DNA of 31,318 nt, from NCBI GenBank assembly GCA_002789615.1, contig PFTO01000116.1:2042-33359 (forward strand), written 5' to 3'. The notes beneath the pieces are model-generated. The model did not search any database. It was not told the DNA's origin and saw only the letters and a list, made by a program, of their open reading frames with translations. This DNA is from Acidobacteria bacterium CG_4_9_14_3_um_filter_49_7 (GTDB taxonomy: Bacteria > Acidobacteriota > Holophagae > Thermotomaculales > Thermotomaculaceae). Made by a program: the position numbers and the translations under genes. Shown piece after piece: positions 15,956-23,553 of the stretch; the first letter of the stretch is position 1, and every line of letters begins with the position of its first letter.

Positions 15956-18037
15956 TCAATTTCCTTCTTGAGATTCAGTTTCCACAGAGAACCCGGCTTC
16001 TTTCAGTAAAGATTCCAGGTGGGGGATCAGCTCTGAACTGGCAATGGTCAGGTGAAGATGATTTTCAGTAATTTTGAATTCGCTGACCATCGGCAGATCT
16101 GAAAGAAAGGCACGGATATCAGACCGGCACCGTGGACAGTCCAACTGGTCAATGTGTATGGATATGGAAACAGGTCTGGTACCTTGTTCCGGTCCCGCAG
16201 TGGGGATTCGATGCAGGTAGGTACTGCCGTTCAGTATTTCGGTCGCATCAGCATCTCTTCCCCATTTTTCCCCAAAGAGCTGGGGGTGATAGCCGTTTCG
16301 GATCAACATGTCGGCGATTGTGTCTTTCGGGACATGATGCGTGATTTCAAAAGTATTGTCTCCGGTAACTTCAATAAAAAATGTATCCGGCGTCCCAAAA
16401 AGATTGTGGCTGTTAGCCATAGCATCCTGGTAGGCGCCGGTAAGAAAAATCCCGAGGTAGTACGGCTCATTTTTCAGCCGGTGGAATTTCAGCGTGCTCC
16501 TGGTGGCGCTGATGTCGGCAAAGCGGTCTATTTTGCCGTCCGAATCGCAGGTAATATCGGCAATGATAGCTGACTCTACCGGCACTTCCCCCAGTCGATG
16601 GATTGGGGCAATGGGGAAAATCTGACCAATAGAATCGGCATCCGGAACGGAACGAAAGGTGGAAAAGTTGGTAACGTATTTGGATGCCATCAGGCTGTCC
16701 AGCATCTCCAGTTCTTCGGGCCGCTGGTCCATTCGGGGCGCCAGTTCAATGGCCTTCTGGACGATATTCCAGAAAATCTGCTCTCCGATCGCTTTCTGTT
16801 TCAGGTTCAGTACGCCGATACTGAAGAGTGTGTGGAGCTGTTCCTTCATGTGGACGGCATCGTGAAAATACTCTACGAGGTTACGCGCGTTCATCAGCTG
16901 ATAAGTTTCTACCAGATCCACAAGGACCTTGTCTTCCTCTTCAATGCTTTTATCCACTGACATGGAATGGGAAAGGGAGTGCTTCTCCATGACATCTACT
17001 ATCAGCATGCTGTGGTAGGCGGTAATCGCGCGGCCACTTTCGGTAAACAGTTCCGGGTCCGGGACTTCCTGTTGATCGCAGACGCTTTTCATGTGAAAGA
17101 TGAGATTGTTGGCATATTCGGTGACAGTATAGTTGATGCTGAATTCGCCGGAGGAGCGACTGCCGTCATAATCTACCCCAAGACCTCCCCCAAGATCCAC
17201 GATTTTAATGGGAACCTCCATCCGAATCATTTCCGCGTAAATCATACCGGTTTCTTCCACCATGGCCTTGACCTTGCGGGAATGGGTGACCTGGGAACCG
17301 ATATGAGCGTGGAGCATGGTCAGGCGATTCAGTAATCCATGTTTTTCCAGAAAGTCGCAGGCTTCCACGATTTCCGAGGCCGTGAGGCCAAATTTGGCGA
17401 AATCACCTCCTGACTCTTTCCATTTTCCAGTACCGTGGGTATGAAGACGGGCACGAATTCCAAGGAAAGGGAGTTTTGCCGGTTTTGTCGTCTCCACAAT
17501 GGAAGCGAAAATCAGTAACTCGGAAAACTTTTCAATCACGAGATACACGCGGTCCAGCTGGTTTGCGGCAGTAAGAATGAGTCGCATATACGTTTCATCT
17601 TTGTAACCATTGCATACAAGTGGCGTCTCTTTCTTCGCCACTGACATTATTGCTGCCAGCTCTGAAATAGAACCGGCTTCCAGCCCTATTCCGTGGGGAC
17701 TTCCCGCCGCAAGGACTGCTTCTACAACCGGTGCAAAAGGATTGGCCTTGATGGGATATATTGGTGTGTACGTTCCCGAATAATTGAATTCCTTCGCCGC
17801 CCGGCTGAAGGACTTGGCCAGTTTGGAGATAGAATACTGCAGCATTTGTGGAAAATGAAATTTCAACGGAGTGAAATGGCCTTGATTTTGAACCTTTTCC
17901 ACAAGGTCGTAGAGATCCAATTTGATGAGCGGGTCCTTGGTGGGCCGGAGCCAGAGATGGCCGGCCTTTCCACCGTGAAAAAACCCGGCGCCCCAGTCTG
18001 GAATTCTGTAATACTGTTCTGCATTTTCAGTAATCAT
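15956..18037 (-). CDS. speA: Biosynthetic arginine decarboxylase with C-terminal HMA-like domain
   Basis: 693 aa from the ATG at 18037. SpeA is a PLP enzyme making agmatine from arginine, the entry to polyamines. The PLP lysine is in YPIKANPF (Lys97); the barrel motifs GLEAGS, HAHIGS, DLGGGLGVDYDG and the family end EILNGSTYL (about 605) are present. The enzyme normally stops there. About 79 further residues follow: a linker, then ISIHIDQLDCPRCRSDI with CxxC at 634-637, then VSEFKITENHLHLTIAS and LLKEAGFSVE, the pattern of a heavy-metal-associated (HMA) domain. A TTG 39 nt upstream keeps the frame open, but it falls in the -35 box. The ATG has little ribosome binding site. Confidence 0.93.
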   Translation of the reverse strand: MITENAEQYYRIPDWGAGFFHGGKAGHLWLRPTKDPLIKLDLYDLVEKVQNQGHFTPLKFHFPQMLQYSISKLAKSFSRAAKEFNYSGTYTPIYPIKANPFAPVVEAVLAAGSPHGIGLEAGSISELAAIMSVAKKETPLVCNGYKDETYMRLILTAANQLDRVYLVIEKFSELLIFASIVETTKPAKLPFLGIRARLHTHGTGKWKESGGDFAKFGLTASEIVEACDFLEKHGLLNRLTMLHAHIGSQVTHSRKVKAMVEETGMIYAEMIRMEVPIKIVDLGGGLGVDYDGSRSSGEFSINYTVTEYANNLIFHMKSVCDQQEVPDPELFTESGRAITAYHSMLIVDVMEKHSLSHSMSVDKSIEEEDKVLVDLVETYQLMNARNLVEYFHDAVHMKEQLHTLFSIGVLNLKQKAIGEQIFWNIVQKAIELAPRMDQRPEELEMLDSLMASKYVTNFSTFRSVPDADSIGQIFPIAPIHRLGEVPVESAIIADITCDSDGKIDRFADISATRSTLKFHRLKNEPYYLGIFLTGAYQDAMANSHNLFGTPDTFFIEVTGDNTFEITHHVPKDTIADMLIRNGYHPQLFGEKWGRDADATEILNGSTYLHRIPTAGPEQGTRPVSISIHIDQLDCPRCRSDIRAFLSDLPMVSEFKITENHLHLTIASSELIPHLESLLKEAGFSVETESQEGN

Positions 18038-18048
18038 GGCTGTCCAAC

Positions 18049-18076
18049 TATATACCAGGGTGAAAACCGGGGTCAA
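18049..18076 (-). promoter_or_regulatory. Promoter of the speA-tatD-tcdA operon
   Basis: Minus strand TTGACC (18076-18071), 16-bp spacer, TATATA (18054-18049). The -10 ends only 11 nt before the speA ATG, so the transcript would carry about 4-5 untranslated bases and might be effectively leaderless. Confidence 0.6.
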
Positions 18077-18240
18077 GAAGAAAAGAAAGCAGTGAATGCC
18101 AAGATTGTAATATGCTAATATTCACAAAAGTCTTGCATGTGGCGAAAATGACTGGTAAAGTGCGTTCAAGGTCAACAGTGCGCGCGGTAACATTCTTAAC
18201 TTATTAACTTCATCAACCAGAAAAGAGAAATGGAGAGGTT

Positions 18241-19167
18241 ATGAAGGGGGCAAAGATTTTTCTCATGACGGTGTTGGTTTGCGCGATGCCGCTAGCCTAT
18301 GCCGGTGCGGGGGGAGATCTCGTCGGGGATGAGTCCTGTTCGGGTTGTCATGAGGAGCTTGTGGCTTCATTTAGCAAGAGCTTTCACAACATCTTTTTTA
18401 AAAAGGGTGACGATTTCAAATGTGAAGCATGCCACGGTTCCGGACAGACCCATATGGACAAAGAAGATCCGACGCTGATTGCGGGCCCGAAAAACAACAT
18501 GAAAAAGCTGGAACAGAATTGTCTGTCCTGCCATGCCAATGTTGTGCACGGACTCAAAGAAAAACATGTAATCGAATATGGAGTCGGGTGTACCGATTGC
18601 CACAAGGTCCACCAGCCGGCCTACAGGGGTTCGCTGGTAGAGTACGAAGACCAGTTGTGTTTGAAATGCCATCAGAACATCAGGGCGAAGATGTATCTGC
18701 CATCTCACCATCCGGTGAAGGAAGGGAGAATGACCTGCGTCGATTGCCACAAGTTTGATGGTTCGGAGGATGTGGTTTCTGAGGACACGATGCCGGAGCG
18801 GGTGAACGAAACCTGCCTGTCATGCCATTCCCAGTACCGGGGACCGTTTGTGTTTGAGCATGCACCGGTGGCGGAAAATTGCATGATATGTCATGACCCT
18901 CATGGCAGTGTGGCCAACAATCTGCTGAAGGCCAATGAACCCTTTCTTTGCCTGCAGTGCCACCAAATGCATTTCCATACCGCTCTGCCGGGTTACGAGG
19001 GGGACTTTACCCCGGCCAACCACCCGGATCGCGGATCATTCACCTCTACGGTGACAAGCTCCAAACGGGCTTTCTTAACGAAATGCAGCCAGTGCCACAC
19101 CCGGATACACGGATCTGACCTGCCGTCTGAGGCGAGAAGCGCTCAGGGCAAGGCATTAACCAGGTAA
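18241..19167 (+). CDS. Decaheme c-type cytochrome, DmsE/MtrA family
   Basis: 308 aa with signal peptide (about 1-22, ending AYA-GAG), so periplasmic. Ten CxxCH haem-binding motifs begin at residues 33, 61, 94, 117, 140, 166, 192, 214, 237 and 282, the number typical of MtrA, PioA and DmsE. These proteins thread through an MtrB-type barrel and carry electrons across the outer membrane. The barrel gene follows after 10 nt. The leader holds a weak TTGCAT-17-TAAAGT promoter near 18133-18161 and a TTAACTTA/TTAACTT direct repeat (18196-18210). GGAGAGG precedes the ATG. No extracellular MtrC-type cytochrome or terminal reductase is present in the window. Confidence 0.93.
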   Translation: MKGAKIFLMTVLVCAMPLAYAGAGGDLVGDESCSGCHEELVASFSKSFHNIFFKKGDDFKCEACHGSGQTHMDKEDPTLIAGPKNNMKKLEQNCLSCHANVVHGLKEKHVIEYGVGCTDCHKVHQPAYRGSLVEYEDQLCLKCHQNIRAKMYLPSHHPVKEGRMTCVDCHKFDGSEDVVSEDTMPERVNETCLSCHSQYRGPFVFEHAPVAENCMICHDPHGSVANNLLKANEPFLCLQCHQMHFHTALPGYEGDFTPANHPDRGSFTSTVTSSKRAFLTKCSQCHTRIHGSDLPSEARSAQGKALTR

Positions 19168-19177
19168 GGAGGAAAAC

Positions 19178-20893
19178 ATGAAGAAACTTGCTATTTTTCT
19201 GTTGGCCTGCCTGCCCCTGATTGCCTGGCCGGCATTGGCAGAAGACCACGTGGACGCAGAAAATTACGTGGAAATAGGGGCAAAGGGCAGTGATGTTGGT
19301 AAGGATCAAAATCAGGTGACTGAGTTTTCGGAATCCCAGACCAAGGTACGTGGAATGTTGAAATTGCGCACCATGGATACCAAGGGGGACCTGAATTACC
19401 GTCTGGATCTGTCGTTGTTCAGTAATGAGGACATGGAGATGAAGCTGGTTTTCCACAAGGCCGACTGGTTTACCAGCACCACCAGTTACAACAAATTCCG
19501 TCACAAGCTGGGCCATGACAGTCTGTCCAACCTGAGTTGGCGGGAAGCCTCGGATCAGGCTGGCACAATCCCGGAGCACAAGGAAGTAACCAGCGTGGAT
19601 TATTCCCCGAATGAAGATTTTTATACAATCTACGAGGATTTCCGCCAGGTTTTTGATATTCGGTTGAACACCTCAATGCCCTCGGATATCCAGGTGGGGT
19701 TCCGGTCGCAGGCCCGAAATGGTTATCATCAGATGATGCAGCTGTCCCACTGCGATACCTGCCATGTGCAGTCAAAGAGCGCAAAGTTGGATGAGAACAC
19801 TTACGATGTGTGGGCAAAGGTCCATGCCAAAATGAACAAGTTCGATGTCAGCTACAAGTACACCTATTCCAAGTTCAACAATTCTGCTGACCAGACCGGG
19901 TTCTATATTGACCTGCCCAGGCATCCCGCTAACGGCGGCGCGGTTGATGAATTTGCCAGCCGAACGTTATACGGTGGTGAAGTGCTCCCCTCAGGATTCA
20001 ATAACGATAACAAAAAATCTACCCATGAAGTGCACATTGAAGGCACTGTCGGGGGCAATGACAGGATTGTGGCAGGTGCCAGTTATTCAGATCTCGCAAA
20101 CGCTTTCACAGATCTGGATATGACCACGACCACCGGTTCATTCCGCTGGTCCCACAAGTTCCGTCCGAATTTTGTGCTGGATGCCTTCCTGTCCTACTAC
20201 ACCATGGACAACGACGATATCTTTATTGACATTCCCGCCTGGCGGGAGGGACGTCCCGGTGGTGGACAGCCACTTTCCTTCACCCGTTATTCCGCTTACA
20301 ATCGGGATGTGTCTTATGTGCAACTTCGGGCACGATACAAAGTCGATGATCAGAATCGCTTCACCTTCAGCTATCGGTATAAACAAACTGACCGGGATAG
20401 CCTGGTTGTGAATCTGGAAGACGGTTCCACCGATACCACTTCGAGCCTGTTCAAGATCCGCTGGGATGGACGCTATGGCGATCTCAGGGCGAATCTGATG
20501 GCATCCTTCGAATCCATTGATCATCCCTTTGAGAATGCGATGGGCATCAACGAAGACCCTACCGCCGCATACAGTCCCTTCCCGGGCAATTCGCTGGTTT
20601 ACTATTTACAGCGACAGGTTATCGGCGAAGCAACCAACATGCCATCGAAAGATATGAATCTCCGGGGCAACCTCAGCTACCGCTTCTCAGACAAGGCATC
20701 TTTTAACATATATGCCAGTTTACGCAACGGTGAGAACAACGAGCTGAATACCTACACGATGAACCTGACCGGAAGAACGGCGGGTACGAGCATGTTCTAT
20801 GTACTGAATGACAAGACAGTACTGACGATCGGCTACGATTATAGCTTCAATAAGCAGGAGGCTGTATTTTCGGTGCCGGTCATGGATGGGTGA
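19178..20893 (+). CDS. MtrB/PioB-type outer-membrane beta-barrel, part before in-frame TGA
   Basis: 571 codons up to a TGA at 20891-20893; the same frame continues to 21328, giving a 716-codon barrel, close to the usual MtrB length. Residues 1-21 are a signal peptide (ALA cut site). The rest alternates polar and aromatic residues in beta-strands with acidic loops, as in decaheme-associated barrels, which form the sheath for the MtrA/DmsE cytochrome encoded 10 nt upstream. A CDTCH motif at 192-196 is a possible haem c site or the counterpart of the CxxC motif in MtrB. GGAGG with 6-nt spacing precedes the ATG. Without the part after the TGA the barrel lacks its last strands and beta-signal. Confidence 0.85.
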   Translation: MKKLAIFLLACLPLIAWPALAEDHVDAENYVEIGAKGSDVGKDQNQVTEFSESQTKVRGMLKLRTMDTKGDLNYRLDLSLFSNEDMEMKLVFHKADWFTSTTSYNKFRHKLGHDSLSNLSWREASDQAGTIPEHKEVTSVDYSPNEDFYTIYEDFRQVFDIRLNTSMPSDIQVGFRSQARNGYHQMMQLSHCDTCHVQSKSAKLDENTYDVWAKVHAKMNKFDVSYKYTYSKFNNSADQTGFYIDLPRHPANGGAVDEFASRTLYGGEVLPSGFNNDNKKSTHEVHIEGTVGGNDRIVAGASYSDLANAFTDLDMTTTTGSFRWSHKFRPNFVLDAFLSYYTMDNDDIFIDIPAWREGRPGGGQPLSFTRYSAYNRDVSYVQLRARYKVDDQNRFTFSYRYKQTDRDSLVVNLEDGSTDTTSSLFKIRWDGRYGDLRANLMASFESIDHPFENAMGINEDPTAAYSPFPGNSLVYYLQRQVIGEATNMPSKDMNLRGNLSYRFSDKASFNIYASLRNGENNELNTYTMNLTGRTAGTSMFYVLNDKTVLTIGYDYSFNKQEAVFSVPVMDG

Positions 20894-20907
20894 GCGGGTC
20901 AGATCAA

Positions 20908-20924
20908 CTCCGACGGTGTCGGAG
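20908..20924 (+). other. Hairpin behind the in-frame TGA of the MtrB-like gene
   Basis: CTCCGAC (20908-20914), loop GGT, GTCGGAG (20918-20924): a perfect 7-bp stem whose loop begins 21 nt after the TGA. The spacing and the loop G are compatible with general rules for bacterial SECIS elements, but such short stems also arise by chance. The 3' arm partly covers the GGAGG at 20921-20925, which precedes a TTG at 20930. Confidence 0.45.
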
Positions 20925-20929
20925 GAAGC

Positions 20930-21328
20930 TTGCACTATGGCAGCGCGACCGATTTGACCACTAACTACAGCACGGTGAACAGCTATTTCTTCACCATTGA
21001 TTCCAGACCCTTCCAGAGCATTGCCGTCTCCATCAAAACCGCCATCAACAATTCCAGGATGGGTTTTGACCCGTTGACCAACTGGGTTGGCCCGATTGAC
21101 CAGATTGGAAAGCTTGACTTTGCAGGGTACGCAGAGGTGAATACATATTCGAACCTGGCCTCAGATTCTTATGAATTTGACCTGAATCTGAATTTTATCA
21201 TCAACGATAACCTCTCTCTCCTGGCAGAGGCCAATTATCAGAATTTTGACGACAACCAGCCGTACGTTTACGGAGATACCACCGGCCGGTGGTTCTACGG
21301 GAAACTGTCACTTCGTTACATTTTCTGA
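20930..21328 (+). CDS. MtrB/PioB-type barrel, C-terminal part after the in-frame TGA
   Basis: The frame of the 19178 gene continues from the TGA without a further stop to 21328. The 132 codons from the TTG at 20930 have GGAGG (20921-20925) four bases upstream, so separate initiation is possible. The sequence is typical barrel: paired strands such as SIAVSIKTAINN, SYEFDLNLNFIINDNLSLLAEANYQNF, and the terminal strand WFYGKLSLRYIF, whose final Phe is the signal read by the Bam machinery. The segment is not decayed, so it is either joined to the first part by stop-codon recoding, translated separately, or freshly interrupted (a TGG to TGA change or sequence error). As a stand-alone protein it has no signal peptide. 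Confidence 0.65.
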   Translation: MHYGSATDLTTNYSTVNSYFFTIDSRPFQSIAVSIKTAINNSRMGFDPLTNWVGPIDQIGKLDFAGYAEVNTYSNLASDSYEFDLNLNFIINDNLSLLAEANYQNFDDNQPYVYGDTTGRWFYGKLSLRYIF

Positions 21329-21352
21329 TTTCCTGGTGTTGACCTAAAAATG

Positions 21353-21383
21353 AAAGTGCCCGCCGAAAGGCGGGCACTTTTTT
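21353..21383 (+). terminator. Rho-independent terminator after the cytochrome-barrel operon
   Basis: A perfect 12-bp stem (21353-21364 with 21369-21380) with GAAA tetraloop is followed by TTT. In the other direction the stem is followed by a CATTTTT stretch, so it may also stop the convergent ABC operon, which ends at 21403. Confidence 0.92.
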
Positions 21384-21402
21384 GATCTCTTGAGAATTCG
21401 GC

Positions 21403-22110
21403 TCAAAAATTACGGAAGTGGCGTAAGCGGTACAATCCCATTGCAGCGAAGAAGAGAGCCAGATTCAGCGTTGTAACAAATAATGTCCCGTAGCTTTTTA
21501 AGAAATTGACAACACCTGTGGAGGATATTGTGAAGGAATGATGCTGGATCGTCAGTATCGTAAAGAAGGGAATTAGACCGAAAATTAGTACCAGGCCCAG
21601 TACCACAAGGCCATTAGCGCTATTTGAGCTGATCCGTTTTTGAAGCCAGAGGCTCAATGCCGCTAGAAACAGGAAAAATGGTATGGTTTTGAAAAATGTG
21701 ATTGCATCGTTCAAGATTGCTTGACCGTTCGGGACGCCGGACAAACTCACAGAGTTTGAAAATAGCTTTACCAGGCCGGAAATAATCCAGTTTCCTGCAC
21801 ACAGAAGGCCGGTAACCAGAACATAGGCAAAAATTAGGAAGGTAACTTTCCCCAGAAAGATCTTAAATCTGGACAAGGGCAATCGGGACAGGAATTTCCC
21901 CTCTCCGTTTTTGCCTCGGGCCAGCACAAGAAGGGGTCCCAGAAAACCGAACCATGAACCCAGAAAGATCATTCCACTTTTTACGGATCCAGACCTTGGC
22001 AGAGTGAGTCGAAGGGTGACGAGCAGAAGTGTAATGGTCAGAAAGACCAGGACCAGGAGTGCCAGCGAGTGCGCTTTATTTCTTAAATGGAGTTTAATTA
22101 TGTCTATCAT
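21403..22110 (-). CDS. ABC-2 type transporter membrane protein
   Basis: 235 aa from the ATG at 22110, preceded by AGGGAG; a longer frame to 22158 overlaps the ATPase gene. Six probable membrane helices are visible, among them LALLVLVFLTITLLLVTL, MIFLGSWFGFLGPLLVLA, VTFLIFAYVLVTGLLCAG, FFLFLAALSLWL, LVVLGLVLIFGLIPFF and a last one near 210-227. A short motif, FLSRLPLSRFKIFLGK, is the coupling-helix type seen in ABC-2 permeases. It lies 19 nt after the ATPase gene and forms the membrane half of the transporter. The substrate is unknown; YtrA-controlled exporters often respond to cell-envelope stress. Confidence 0.8.
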   Translation of the reverse strand: MIDIIKLHLRNKAHSLALLVLVFLTITLLLVTLRLTLPRSGSVKSGMIFLGSWFGFLGPLLVLARGKNGEGKFLSRLPLSRFKIFLGKVTFLIFAYVLVTGLLCAGNWIISGLVKLFSNSVSLSGVPNGQAILNDAITFFKTIPFFLFLAALSLWLQKRISSNSANGLVVLGLVLIFGLIPFFTILTIQHHSFTISSTGVVNFLKSYGTLFVTTLNLALFFAAMGLYRLRHFRNF

Positions 22111-22129
22111 TTTTGTTCTCCCTTCATTC

Positions 22130-23002
22130 TCACGCGAATGATTCGAACACGTCCTCAATGGACGGTGTTTCCTGTTTGAAGTTCAATCCCCTGGTTTGTA
22201 AGTCCAGCTCGGTTTTTTCCGGATTTTCACTTAAAATGGCGCCATCTCCGATCATTCGGCCGATTTCGCCCTCGATCTTTACATCCGGGAGCCTGTCAAA
22301 GATAAACTTCTGATAATTTGACTGCATCTCTGCCATTCCCTTTCTCATAATCAGTCGGCCGTTTTTCAGAAACAGGGCTTCATCAAAGAGGTTGGCGATT
22401 TCGTTGATGAGATGGGTGGCAATGATGACGGTAGTTTCCCGTTCCGCGACCACAGACAGCAGGTTTTTGTAGAAGTACTTTCGAACCACCGGGTCCGTTA
22501 CCCCCAGGGGTTCGTCCAGAAGCAACAGCTCCGGTTCCGGGCAGAGCGCCAGCGCCTGGAGTACCTGCATCCGCTGGCCGGTGGAAAGGGCTTTGATCGG
22601 CTTTGCCCAGTCAAAATCAGACGTTTTGCGAATCCGGGCCTCCAGCTCAGTATCCCAATTGTCGTATGTTTTCTGGTAGAAGTTCATGTACTGATCTGCC
22701 GTAACCGTAGGAAACATCTCTGTTGGTGAGGGAACTGAAGTGATTTTCTGTAGAAACCGATGGGTATTTCCCGGCCTCATGGTTTCGCCTTTGAAACGGA
22801 TTTCTCCCGGTTTGTAGGCAAGAAGGCCCTGAACACAGTTGAGCAGCGTTGTCTTGCCTGCGCCGTTCCGGCCCAGAAGAGCGTAGATTTTCCCCGGCTC
22901 CAGTGACAATGAAAAATCGTCGAAAACTTGTGTTTTTCTGAAGATATTCCGGCTATATGCCTGGGACAGACCTTCAACTTCCAGTATCATTTGCGTGTTC
23001 AT
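22130..23002 (-). CDS. ABC transporter ATP-binding protein (YtrB-like)
   Basis: 290 aa. Walker A is GRNGAGKT (44-51), the signature is LSTGQRMQVLQALAL, Walker B is LLLLDEPLG, and the switch His is in IIATHLINE. The ABC signature begins LSTGQ rather than LSGGQ, a common variant in small ABC-2 exporters. About 60 residues after the ATPase domain form a C-terminal extension. The start overlaps the stop of the GntR gene (ATGA), and the permease follows, so the three make a regulator-ATPase-permease cassette like ytrA-ytrB. It acts at the inner membrane, and export is more likely than import since no binding protein is present. Confidence 0.9.
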   Translation of the reverse strand: MNTQMILEVEGLSQAYSRNIFRKTQVFDDFSLSLEPGKIYALLGRNGAGKTTLLNCVQGLLAYKPGEIRFKGETMRPGNTHRFLQKITSVPSPTEMFPTVTADQYMNFYQKTYDNWDTELEARIRKTSDFDWAKPIKALSTGQRMQVLQALALCPEPELLLLDEPLGVTDPVVRKYFYKNLLSVVAERETTVIIATHLINEIANLFDEALFLKNGRLIMRKGMAEMQSNYQKFIFDRLPDVKIEGEIGRMIGDGAILSENPEKTELDLQTRGLNFKQETPSIEDVFESFA

Positions 23003-23382
23003 CTTGTCTCCCCCTCAAATTCAAGATCTATCTTTTCAATTACTGATTTCTTCGGTACATTCAGGGATTTTGCCGTCTTGACCAGATCTCTGACCTTTGT
23101 TTCAATGACCGTGTTACTGAACCCAGTTACGAATTCTTCCGGCGGATTTTCCGATACAAATGCGCCGACTCCTCTCTTCATTACGATAATCCCCTCCCTT
23201 TCCAGTTCCCGGAACGCTTTTCCCACTGTGTTTGGATTCACGCTGAGGCGAACGGCCAGTTCCCGAATGGACGGGACTGGTGATCCGGCGGCCAGTTCTT
23301 TCGACACTACCCGCATTTTTACCTGGCGGATGATTTGCTGGAAGATTGGAACCGGATTCTGCTCGTCTATGGTTATAATCAC
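22999..23382 (-). CDS. GntR-family (YtrA subfamily) transcriptional regulator
   Basis: 127 aa from the GTG at 23382, with GGAGGTG upstream; the frame stays open to 23997 only because it runs through the divergent leader and the opposite strand of the next gene. The winged helix-turn-helix is clear: PVPSIRELAVRLSVNPNTVGKAFRELEREGIIVMKRGVGAFV (about 35-75). The C-terminal part is a short two-helix dimerisation tail, not a ligand-binding domain, which marks the YtrA subfamily. Expected role: repressor of its own operon through the palindrome just upstream. The first ATP-binding gene is translationally coupled to it. Confidence 0.9.
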   Translation of the reverse strand: MIITIDEQNPVPIFQQIIRQVKMRVVSKELAAGSPVPSIRELAVRLSVNPNTVGKAFRELEREGIIVMKRGVGAFVSENPPEEFVTGFSNTVIETKVRDLVKTAKSLNVPKKSVIEKIDLEFEGETR

Positions 23383-23400
23383 GTACCACCTCCCGTACTT

Positions 23401-23422
23401 GTGTACTATTGATATAGTACAC
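23401..23422. promoter_or_regulatory. 22-bp palindromic operator for the GntR/YtrA regulator
   Basis: GTGTACTAT-N4-ATAGTACAC is a perfect 9-bp inverted repeat with a 4-bp centre, placed 18-40 bp before the regulator's GTG start, where its -10 region should lie. The outer GTGTAC/GTACAC halves resemble the AGTGTA...TACACT type of site known for YtrA proteins. Autorepression is the natural reading. Confidence 0.85.
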
Positions 23423-23553
23423 CAATAGGGAGGAAAATGTTTCAAAAAATTTCGCAGTAGCCATTTTCCTATGATATAAGAAAACAGAAGGAAAAATGTT
23501 AATGTTCTGCCCGGATCTCCGTCGGGATTCGGGTTTTGATGAAAGGAGTTGTC

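Noticed and set aside
18049..18076. TTG at 18076 as the speA start
   Set aside because: It lies within the -35 box of a good promoter and would add 13 residues that do not match the SpeA family.
20891..20893. Alternative genetic code (TGA read as Trp)
   Set aside because: TGA terminates several intact, full-length genes in the window (for example thiI, speA and deoB), so a global reassignment does not fit.
10586..23477. 15-nt identical stretch ATTTTCCTATGATAT at 10586-10600 and 23463-23477, both in gene leaders
   Set aside because: One or two 15-mer matches are expected by chance in a window this size counting both strands, and the shared part is mostly a -10 box. It is not reported as a regulatory motif.
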